From contig WQVC01000015.1 of NCBI GenBank assembly GCA_009781765.1, forward strand, positions 1-40,439: 40,439 nucleotides of DNA, in the 5' to 3' direction. Shown in pieces: positions 34,901 through 40,439 of the stretch (the first letter of the stretch is position 1; each line of letters opens with the position of its first letter). The translations under genes and the position numbers were made by a program. This stretch comes from Defluviitaleaceae bacterium (GTDB taxonomy: Bacteria; Bacillota; Clostridia; Lachnospirales; WQUN01). Below the pieces are notes generated by a model. It worked only from the letters and a program-made list of their open reading frames with translations, did not search any database and was not told where the DNA came from.

Positions 34901-35050
34901 ATGAACCTCGACCCGCGCTTCGCGCCGTCGGTTCGCGCCGCATTCGAACTCGGCATCATCCCCGACGCCGAATTTGACCCCGCCGGTCCGATTACAATCG
35001 GCGAGTTCCTCGACATGTTGACACTTCTCGACGCACGTATCCGCGTATAA
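28982..35050 (+). CDS. Giant exported protein with fibronectin-like modules, 2022 residues
   Basis: Signal peptide residues 1-41 ('LSLFMALTMVFGLLAPFAI', cleavage after 'VYA'). The first 1200 residues are beta-rich, with Pro/Asp-rich linkers and repeated 'LRVSFDAWM'/'LDVSFDIPAS' strands, and have no family I can name. Fibronectin type III-like modules lie about 1240-1395 ('APENLHVYEFDQTMAAIRW') and 1400-1525 ('TMAVVSWEHEI', 'YIVTGLEPSTMYEMRV'). A helical segment follows, and the last 90 residues ('LISRQEAIAVTVALY' then 'AAFELGIIPDAEFDPAGPITIGEFLDML') look like degenerate S-layer homology repeats, so wall attachment is likely. GGGGGGAC precedes the start. It is paired with the related gene at 35242. 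The role is probably structural or adhesive. Confidence 0.88.
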   Translation: MKLFKHDFKQDLKRKLSLFMALTMVFGLLAPFAITPVRVYANRIPLPPPTQNEGTAFDGGLRVSFDAWMSPASGRPDFDSGMFRTPEGGAFATWPVAVNALGPGFLDVLRFFDRYGNRHELTVSQLHAHTDDGVGLQVSYDIFVPRRDAAGAIDGYVHINDPIRRVPGPNQGPPGGFTIWTAGVNEYASAYRFFTQLNGNAGVEDTQGFTRLNRVNDRRRFDDVPGGAYTPVRANYFDRTSNWNSGVPYPNPNFDPADPVSPDNPEMIPYRSYLDMSRLDLTAPDLYTTAEINSLQQNHYTWLSPSFNIADGRGYSFQFGGRSLHFRWEAGQFYFFVEDFLETGHIYEFVLERYASSALGREYVTGEQFYPAIGTPAPNRMVLADDRPAHSSNVVYVFPGIDFSTVNAIPFAHNLHVPGVPNTRAGRLTGYDTYPGGLVNSPTVDFSPLNLTANPPAQIVQQDLGLDIRFNLPSMHNEAEGNFTRDLMTHPLASQLGVAMITTVVGGGAETRTTEDFDVRIPLMQGGAAIPEHVPGTNNPLAGRAHLSVIDNVDGNPDIALRDVSLLQRTGTDHADRMRIKVGGLQPSIAYENVTLFLTTAPPPDSPGQILPPPANFLMNPARLAGTHDNPFYTFMEMRFDRLLGRQVVVATPFNLRVSPPGVVRAAYYHLEIDGLGRTSEEISEAAREVFFTLPEGFDFPLGFTVSRSLHSLEVGTPNRQFSQDVIWSPTRDPNIDLPHSFRVSDVLHRPMRADPDAGHLYYTVQWSIAEYRDLMALFGRPDGQFGSPGDVLRLSYVIGHSTSPETQAMIPGGDNAHSPYLRVDMYIRMNNNRLEVMYRSSSDFVDPPRYLGTPPGTPPYSPHPIFHCDTTFNPDGSYRFRRDEWVPLKSRMDMELGREAFFVDLRVHTNTARRFRYPPPPDELRDDFQFPGIYFLNVRLENWGMQGVDANRGGESPWSLFDDMVINDFGTLDPPPPENITVSAGPGVGEPATPPFLDVSFDIPASAILAYLHTLYPMETQITTNIYVGTFHEALLDAYFPYPNLPLGDPLRARQPLDPELRDSRAAMSVSFDDPRLGAEFIAGRTHFDLSADVFQNILRGASPGAHPSGIIRITDIPLIHHAPITTTPAGITFTFAPGDAVNYAHAPAGLTQEMSFCETYRILNQPNPFPMHLRINGLEENVAFFMFSDLEIAKYVECEITGNIIRRGVDDPAVSELTGVVTDTTVGSPDEPGIGDVGPSAPENLHVYEFDQTMAAIRWDPYLLTLDEQEEGIEIEWEIIRIQDGERMTTAQMNTRNANFAEVFAGMALLSTGQSLGWITDGTSITVLPGGNVHEEHCDDFEYRRAIVELRDLTLHPNSMYFYYVRTVRIERAWDDQLMAWVMVRSVSTWVEVSVTTRPIQPPERLRQEDPLERDDFDGHTMAVVSWEHEIMDRILENMGTLFEFRYQIRRSEEQWGEIQTVPAARMVEAMLDANRRAGGAENRIHYIVTGLEPSTMYEMRVQLVQILNRDGTIRRDASTWSNVLIIVTEIDPEDPIRDGEIDDWLNYLRRRLEELLRRPFWIANRTPDSATVVIRPDDVFRGLMDETVGTDIRLYNPGTDRVIYYIPMSSLFTANEERYGFSTAWDDIEFLFAPSFLTDVDNQAIIDMIRAIDARGSDVTDAFLRLEFNRTALNEINNRPAITPRTQLAASMVGTNDEIRSVAAWDRNMHRAASAIVDEWLNSEVMRENIRVQLLEELSNEEMSDHLYEFVDRIWQEVTDITTNYMRTSGGRSSAMTVASRNRTDRNGILHDTDRFPITEFDAAMHVVATPPRDSYSVFGYEHFNNAWRQQNLTEHHNGRAMIFRRPGIFGFTGREIIIPDIEITPRGDTVVSIVARYGLEDLFGVNVDLQQFANRQMVIGSIARTAGVPAHANAMDWAAANLDVQITSRNAAGLISRQEAIAVTVALYTHRTNTPIDTLRVHNHQHTAGMNLDPRFAPSVRAAFELGIIPDAEFDPAGPITIGEFLDMLTLLDARIRV

Positions 35051-35055
35051 CACCG

Positions 35056-35197
35056 CAGGGCTTCGCCCCGCACCCCACGAACTTTTTTAAAAAAAAGTTC
35101 GACAAAAAACTGTAAAATCGCGCGTCGCGCGATTTTGAAAAAAGTTTTTGTTCAAACTTTTTTCAAAAAGTTTGCAGGGTGCGGGACGGAGTCCCGC
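35056..35197. terminator. Modular terminator cassette E, double and inverted
   Basis: GGGCTTCGCCCC, GAACTTTTTT/AAAAAAGTTC (35089-35110) and AAAATCGCGCG/CGCGCGATTTT form one module. AAACTTTTTT/AAAAAGTTT and GCGGGACGGAGTCCCGC (35181-35197) form a second in the opposite orientation, the mirror of the start of cassette C. It separates the two giant genes. Confidence 0.8.
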
Positions 35198-35241
35198 GAA
35201 CTTTAAAAAAGGTTTTAAATAGGAAACGAGGGGGCATTAAA

Positions 35242-38200
35242 ATGAAAAAAATAATCGCCGCAGTAATTGCGATAATCATGCTTGCCGGAATGATTCCGAC
35301 AACGGTGTTTGCCGCGCCGCCGAGTCCCGGTCCGCCGCTCAGCGAAAGGCCGTGGCAACAGCATCCCGTAACGGATTCAACCATAGTTGTTGACCCCGAC
35401 AGTGGCGGCACATCGTACAGGCTGAATATTATGTGGTCGAGACCGCCGCTTTCGCGGGTTGCGACCGGCAACTTTCCCGAAGCGCGTTTGCCCGACGTTC
35501 CCTTGGGGCTTTGGCACATTTTCCCGACGGATTATCGCGTAAGTTTCGGTAATGCAACAACCGGCAATATGGCGCCGCCCACCTTGCCGACAATTACCGT
35601 TCCCGCGCCCGCCAACGGGCAGGACAGAACCCTTCCCGCCGGCACGAGGTTTGAGGTGGGTACAGGCGCGCAGTCATTTACAATGAGTCCGGCGAGCTTG
35701 TACGAAATAAGAATCCATCCCGTAAGAAATGTTCCGGTTGAAACAATTCCCCCGGTTCCCGGCGGTACACCCGGCATAGCTGCGGTGGAAGCCCCTGTTG
35801 CAAACGCTCCGGGTTTTCCCGTCGGGCGTGATTTGCTGTTCCTTACGGACATTGAACCCTCCGCGCAAGGGCTTGCCGGTTCGATTGCGGTAACGTGGGC
35901 GAATCCGACATTCGGCGCAACAACCGTCTTTCCGTACTGGGAAGTTTCATACAGAATTTACGAATCCGGCAGCCCTCCGGGCGCATGGGTTCCCCGCCCG
36001 CCGATGTCCATCGGCCCCGGCGACGGGCAAATTACCGCAAATGCCGACGGCACTCTTACGGCGGTAATCGTTGACCCCAGGCTGCGCACTATCGGAAGCT
36101 ATCAAGTGCGGGTTGAGCCTTTGCTCGGCCCTAACCCGGCTAACCAAAATCACCGCGTGCGTCAAGGGCAGGATTTTGCACGAATTGACAGTGTTCCCGG
36201 TCGCAATTTCGACCTGTATTTCACCCAAAATGATTATACCGACATCGCCACGATGGTGCCGTCGTTGCAATTAGACCAAACCGGCGTCGAATTTATTCGG
36301 CTTTCGTGGAGTCCGCTCACCGCGATTCGCGACAGAATCACCCACTTGGTTATTGAAGAATGGCCGGCGGATGACGGATGGGAAGGGCGCGTTCCCGTTT
36401 TCGGCGAGGAAGCGTGGCGCATCAGAGAAATTACAACACTTACCGGTTTCCAGGTAAACAATACCGACCACTTTATCGGCCCCGGCATTCCGCGCGAGCG
36501 TCGCGGTTTCTCCCTTGCGATTCACCTTGAAAACCCGAACGAAGTTATTCGCACCCCGATTGTTATATTCGACCCCCTTCGCGCGGAGTTTGACCCGTAC
36601 AGCCCGGAAATAGTTGAGCTTTTCCACGCCGGCAGCGGCAGAATTTCCATGGAGTGGCTTGCGTTTGCGCGCTTCCCCACCGTTCCGGCGGAAGCGGAAA
36701 ACATTCCGGCGGGCAACCCGTATCGCGGTCGTTTTGTTGACACAAGCATGTATTACGAAGTTTTTGTAACAAGCTCGTGGGCGGAATTGCAGGCGTTGAC
36801 CGCGCCGGTACGTGCCGGAGCTGTTGAGCCGCTTATGACAATTCACCTTCCCGGGCCGGAGGTAATGGGCATGAGGCGTCCGAGTCCGCTTATGAACTCG
36901 CCCACGCCGCCGATTCCGGCCGTGTACGACCCCACGTGGCTTCTCAGTCCGAACCATTTCATCACGCAATATCAGGCAATGGCAGACGGCGCGGTTGCCG
37001 TTCGCGACATTGCCGGCAACCGAGTTTATTTTGTTGCGATTCGCGCAATCAGAGAACCCGACGGGCAAGATTCGCGTTGGGCATACGGAAGCGTTTATAT
37101 TCCGCCGCTTCGCCCGCTTGAAATTACGCCCGAAATGATTTCATCGCCGCCGGTACATGTTGTGCGCGAAGGCGTAAACGAAATCGACTTGGCATGGGAT
37201 ATTCGTTACTTGGAAATTATGCGTCCGCAAACATCGCCGCAACAAATTCCCACAAATCCGCCGGGCGGGTTTACCGCGCCGCCGGAAAGAAACGTTTGGT
37301 ACACCGTTGTGGGTGTTGACCGAGATGCGCGTGATAATAATCTGATTTTCGGGCGTTCCGCCGCGCACATCAACTATGTGTTAAATGAAGAGGGCGAACT
37401 CGAAGTGCCTCTCGGCTCGCCGTCGCGGCATCGTTTCCTCAACGAAATTATTCGCGAATCGAGCTTGCGCAACAGGCTTCTCGGCTTGCAAGACCCGGTT
37501 CTGCGCCTGAATATAAACGACCCGCGTCAGGTAGGCGCATTTTTGGGCGAGGCGGAGGAAGAAGTTATCGGTTTCCTTGCAAGCGAGTGGTCGCTTCCGC
37601 TTCCCGCAAACCCGCCGATTACCCTGCGTATTCAGGATACAACCGTTCCGGGTACAAGCGGCCCCGTTCCTTTCAGCTATGAAATTTACGCTGTGCCGTA
37701 TGCAACCGTGCGCCAATTCCCCGGCGGTTTTGATGCGTTCCGCACACAACTTATGAACAGCAACGCCCGGTGGACGTCAATCGGGCAACCCGATGTTGAA
37801 AACGGCGTTGCCGGTTTTACCGTAACCGGTCTTGCCGAAAACACGCCCTACATTATATTCATGCGCCCGTATGTAACAATCGGCGGACGGCAAATTCGTG
37901 CTGCGTACCCGACCTTTGTTGTGGGTACAACGGTTATTACGCGCCCGCCCGTTATTCCCGACCCCACAACGCCCGTGCTTATCGAAGTTCCGCGCTACAC
38001 ACGGCGCGACAGGCTCGGCGTAAAATGGCGCGTACAGGCCGACATGATTTACAACATTCACCTTTCGCACTTTTTTACGGATTATCCGCAGGGCGGACGC
38101 GCGTCGGGCGGCACGGTGATTCCCTTGTCTTATGAAGATATTCAGGCAGCTCTCGACGGCGAAACCGTTACCCTCGAAGACCCTCGCGCCGTGCTTAACG

Positions 38201-40056
38201 TGCAAATGGTTGACGGCACACGTTATTTCCACCTGCGCGTTTACGAACGCTTCCCCGGCACGGTGTACCATATTTGGGCGTATGCAATGGGCGTCGATTC
38301 CGAAGGAAATGTTGCGACAAATCCGTCGCATCCGTCAAACCCCGTTGACATTCGCACCCTCGACATCGAACCGCCGCCGCCGCCGCGCAGTTTCTCGCGC
38401 GCACCGCAAAATCTTTTAACTATTTTCAATCGTTACAATGATACGGAATACGAAGCCGACGAACCCTACGCAATGACGCTTTCGTGGATGCGTATTATTG
38501 CCGACTTGCGCGACGATGACGGCGAATTGCGTCCTCGTGCCGAAGCCGGCACCGGCGACGGAAGCATTCGTCCGCTTAACCTGCCCAACGTCGGAGCAAC
38601 CGATGCATATGCAGCCCTGCACCTTCTGCGCTTCGAAGAATTGCGGGCGAACCAACGCTTCTACGCCCGCGCACGAACAATCTTGACAGTGCAGCGCGGC
38701 GGCGATGACTTGTACAGCTATGAAATTCACTTCGCCGACAACGATGATTTCCTTGACGCCGTAACATTTATAATTCCGCCGGCTCCCGAGCTCGACCCGA
38801 TTAACATGCGTCGCGCGTACTCGGATTGGGTTTATATCGACGTGGATACAGGCGTTTCGCCGGACGAATTTGACGGTGTGCAACGTCCCGACCAGTACCC
38901 CCTGCCCGAGCGCGATTGGGAAATCACCTACGACCGCTCGTCGCAAACGCTTACGTGGCGTTTCCGCACAAATCAGCGCGGCGCGGACGGCAGGCTCGAC
39001 CAAAACGTTGACCAACGCTTCATTTCGCGCCTGATTCAAAGCCGCGTATTCACGTACACAATCGACCTTTCCGAATACGGCGTAATGCCGATTGCCAACA
39101 GGCAAATCATCATACCCGAGTCGATTTTACGCGCGTTTGACGAGCGGCAAATTACCCTCGAAATTCTCGCCGGCGAACACAACGTAACAATTCCGCCGGG
39201 TGCGTTTAACACCGCGCAAACACGCGGCTTGCAACCGGGAATCGGCAGTTATTACACAATCGGAATCAATTCGCAAATGTCCGGAATGCCGCCGCTTGCA
39301 ACAAATACCGAATTTTCAACCATTCCGCAACGTTTCGGCGTGGCTCTCGAAACCCCGCAGCGCAGCGCGAATTTAACGTCGTTCGCACGCCCGGTAGGCG
39401 TTGAGCTTCCCGCCGCAGATTTCATCACGCCGGACGGCTTGCGCACAGGCTTATTCGTCCTTGATACCAACACGGCGTCATGGCGCGACACGCAAGGTCA
39501 ATTTAATTTTGCGGCGGAATCATTAAACTCAACGATTCAAGCCCCGACAACTTTTGCGGGAATTTCTCGCCAGGCACCGCCGGTTGCAGAGCCGCATAAC
39601 CGCGCAAACGACGCGATGAACCGCGTAAGCTCGCGCCTCACCATCACGGACATGACGCAGTTTGACCCCGCCCGCGAAATTACCGCAAACGAGTTCAATA
39701 ACCTCGTGAGTGCGGTCGCGCAGGGGAACACAACCGTTACAATGAACGCGGCCATGACGGCGGCAAATCGCCAATCCATGACAAACGCCCGACTTCTCGC
39801 GCAACCGGAATTCACGCGGCAAAACGCCCTCGACATTCTCGTGCGCCTGTACGAAAATCGCACACGTCAAATTCTTACGCCGATGACACCCGCCGAATCC
39901 GTACCCGGTATGCAGGGCGCATCCCCGGCACTTACGCGAAACCTGCGCATTGCTGCCGACCTCGGCTTCATTACCGGTCCGCTTGAACCGACCGGCCGCG
40001 TAACAATGGGCGAAGTGATGCATATGCTTGACATTATTATTCAAGACGCACGATAA
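35242..40056 (+). CDS. Giant exported protein with fibronectin-like modules, 1604 residues
   Basis: The start at 35242 (MKKIIAAVIAIIML) follows GAGGGGG; a longer frame from 35179 runs through cassette E. Signal peptide residues 1-24 ('TVFA-APP'). At least five fibronectin-like strands with the core Trp are spaced along the chain: 'GSIAVTWANP', 'EFIRLSWSPL', 'GRISMEWLAF', 'NEIDLAWDIR' and 'DRLGVKWRVQ'. The C-terminus ('EFTRQNALDILVRLYENRT', 'RIAADLGFITGPLEPTGRV', 'TMGEVMHMLDIII') aligns with the end of the 2022-residue protein and looks S-layer-homology-like. No catalytic motif is visible. The two proteins are probable paralogs or partners on the cell surface. A terminator follows. Confidence 0.88.
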   Translation: MKKIIAAVIAIIMLAGMIPTTVFAAPPSPGPPLSERPWQQHPVTDSTIVVDPDSGGTSYRLNIMWSRPPLSRVATGNFPEARLPDVPLGLWHIFPTDYRVSFGNATTGNMAPPTLPTITVPAPANGQDRTLPAGTRFEVGTGAQSFTMSPASLYEIRIHPVRNVPVETIPPVPGGTPGIAAVEAPVANAPGFPVGRDLLFLTDIEPSAQGLAGSIAVTWANPTFGATTVFPYWEVSYRIYESGSPPGAWVPRPPMSIGPGDGQITANADGTLTAVIVDPRLRTIGSYQVRVEPLLGPNPANQNHRVRQGQDFARIDSVPGRNFDLYFTQNDYTDIATMVPSLQLDQTGVEFIRLSWSPLTAIRDRITHLVIEEWPADDGWEGRVPVFGEEAWRIREITTLTGFQVNNTDHFIGPGIPRERRGFSLAIHLENPNEVIRTPIVIFDPLRAEFDPYSPEIVELFHAGSGRISMEWLAFARFPTVPAEAENIPAGNPYRGRFVDTSMYYEVFVTSSWAELQALTAPVRAGAVEPLMTIHLPGPEVMGMRRPSPLMNSPTPPIPAVYDPTWLLSPNHFITQYQAMADGAVAVRDIAGNRVYFVAIRAIREPDGQDSRWAYGSVYIPPLRPLEITPEMISSPPVHVVREGVNEIDLAWDIRYLEIMRPQTSPQQIPTNPPGGFTAPPERNVWYTVVGVDRDARDNNLIFGRSAAHINYVLNEEGELEVPLGSPSRHRFLNEIIRESSLRNRLLGLQDPVLRLNINDPRQVGAFLGEAEEEVIGFLASEWSLPLPANPPITLRIQDTTVPGTSGPVPFSYEIYAVPYATVRQFPGGFDAFRTQLMNSNARWTSIGQPDVENGVAGFTVTGLAENTPYIIFMRPYVTIGGRQIRAAYPTFVVGTTVITRPPVIPDPTTPVLIEVPRYTRRDRLGVKWRVQADMIYNIHLSHFFTDYPQGGRASGGTVIPLSYEDIQAALDGETVTLEDPRAVLNVQMVDGTRYFHLRVYERFPGTVYHIWAYAMGVDSEGNVATNPSHPSNPVDIRTLDIEPPPPPRSFSRAPQNLLTIFNRYNDTEYEADEPYAMTLSWMRIIADLRDDDGELRPRAEAGTGDGSIRPLNLPNVGATDAYAALHLLRFEELRANQRFYARARTILTVQRGGDDLYSYEIHFADNDDFLDAVTFIIPPAPELDPINMRRAYSDWVYIDVDTGVSPDEFDGVQRPDQYPLPERDWEITYDRSSQTLTWRFRTNQRGADGRLDQNVDQRFISRLIQSRVFTYTIDLSEYGVMPIANRQIIIPESILRAFDERQITLEILAGEHNVTIPPGAFNTAQTRGLQPGIGSYYTIGINSQMSGMPPLATNTEFSTIPQRFGVALETPQRSANLTSFARPVGVELPAADFITPDGLRTGLFVLDTNTASWRDTQGQFNFAAESLNSTIQAPTTFAGISRQAPPVAEPHNRANDAMNRVSSRLTITDMTQFDPAREITANEFNNLVSAVAQGNTTVTMNAAMTAANRQSMTNARLLAQPEFTRQNALDILVRLYENRTRQILTPMTPAESVPGMQGASPALTRNLRIAADLGFITGPLEPTGRVTMGEVMHMLDIIIQDAR

Positions 40057-40077
40057 TCGCGCACCGCGCGCGTTGAA

Positions 40078-40121
40078 CGCCGGGGGCATGTGCAGTTTGT
40101 CGCACGTTCCCCCGAAGTCGG
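40078..40121. repeat. Short palindromic repeat family P, copy 4 (inverted)
   Basis: CGCCGGGGGCATGTGC ... GCACGTTCCCCCGAAGTCGG, the reverse of the other copies, 22 bases after the stop. Confidence 0.8.
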
Positions 40122-40145
40122 AACAGTTTCCCGTGTAATGAAGAA

Positions 40146-40187
40146 TAACCCCCAAACCTCTTGCGGAGTTTTGGGGGTTATTTTTTT
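40146..40187 (+). terminator. Terminator after the second giant gene
   Basis: TAACCCCCAAA (40146-40156) pairs with TTTGGGGGTTA (40170-40180), then seven T. A TATAAT at 40192-40197 just beyond may serve the Rpn gene. Confidence 0.92.
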
Positions 40188-40238
40188 GTGTTATAATTTT
40201 CGCAATCGTAACGAACAAAACCGGCGGGGAGCGAAAAC

Positions 40239-40439
40239 ATGACACCGTTAAAATACACGTTAAAATCAGATACGCTTTTCAAAATGTTATTTGCGAAAAA
40301 CGAAGACCTCCTCAAACGACTCGTTTCCGCTTTGCTCGGCATAAAATATGAAGACATTGCCGAGTTCAGCATCAACAACCCCGAAATCACCCCGGAGGAA
40401 ATCGGCAAAAAATTTTGCCGCCTCGACATAAACATGACC
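40239..40439 (+). CDS. Rpn-family PD-(D/E)XK protein, 5' part
   Basis: The first 67 codons of a gene cut by the window edge. ATG 40239 follows GGGGAG at 40226-40231. 'LKSDTLFKMLFAKNEDLLKRL' and 'LLGIKYEDIAEFSINNPEIT' followed by 'RLDINM' match the N-terminal region of Rpn nucleases/putative transposases. It is a distinct paralog of the gene at 10813-11703, not a duplicate. The catalytic region lies mostly outside the window, so activity cannot be judged. Confidence 0.85.
   Translation, partial: MTPLKYTLKSDTLFKMLFAKNEDLLKRLVSALLGIKYEDIAEFSINNPEITPEEIGKKFCRLDINMT

Noticed and set aside
29046-40056. Long open frames on the minus strand and in alternate frames inside the two giant genes (for example 30461-31384, 36271-37068)
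   Set aside because: They lie wholly inside genes with signal peptides and good ribosome binding sites, have odd composition, and no start sites. They result from the codon bias of the real frame.
1-40439. tRNA, rRNA, tmRNA, RNase P RNA, SRP RNA, CRISPR array
   Set aside because: I looked for tRNA T-loop words, the conserved cores of these RNAs, and regularly spaced direct repeats with spacers, and saw none.

Overview
The window looks like chromosomal DNA of an anaerobic member of the Bacillota, most likely class Clostridia. The evidence is strong GGAGG-type ribosome binding sites, the conserved order rpsO-pnp-M16 peptidase-dut, a paired DUF1659/DUF2922 leftover, DUF1836, Rpn-family PD-(D/E)XK proteins, and very large exported proteins ending in S-layer-homology-like modules. 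Two exported GH5 cellulase-type enzymes, a chemoreceptor and a hemerythrin point to a motile, fibre-degrading anaerobe. I cannot assign a genus. No tRNA, rRNA or CRISPR array was seen.

Layout. 1-700: a DUF1659/DUF2922 small-gene pair with terminator and attenuator-like structures. 700-2117: mostly non-coding, with an XRE regulator, one orphan gene and a large palindromic element. 2133-4014 (minus): an acyltransferase-fold gene and a TetR regulator behind a textbook promoter overlapped by a perfect inverted repeat. 4163-7525 (minus): a chemoreceptor and a bacteriohemerythrin. 7564-10453: cardiolipin synthase and a convergent methyltransferase. 10471-11850 (minus): a possible very small gene and an Rpn gene. 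12352-18585 (plus): a tandem duplication of an unknown gene, translationally coupled to a secreted 12-repeat surface protein whose N-terminal part is broken by two frameshifts. 18814-21282 (minus): a GH5 lipoprotein-DUF1836-nagB operon with overlapping genes. 21378-23609 (minus): an orphan gene and a second GH5 enzyme with a copper-amine-oxidase-N-type domain. 23804-28579 (minus): dut, M16 peptidase, pnp and rpsO with a strong promoter. 28982-40056 (plus): two giant exported proteins (2022 and 1604 residues) with fibronectin-like modules and related C-termini. The window ends inside a second Rpn gene.

The most unusual content lies between the genes. I see at least three families of structured repeats: (a) long palindromic elements with TATAG-YG termini whose stem sequences differ between copies but remain self-complementary, and which supply the stop codon of two adjacent genes; (b) a roughly 44-bp palindrome present four times; (c) a modular cassette of stacked hairpins and terminators present five times. 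Terminator-like hairpins also sit inside or across coding sequence (the DUF1659 gene end and the surface-protein signal peptide), suggesting attenuation is used here.
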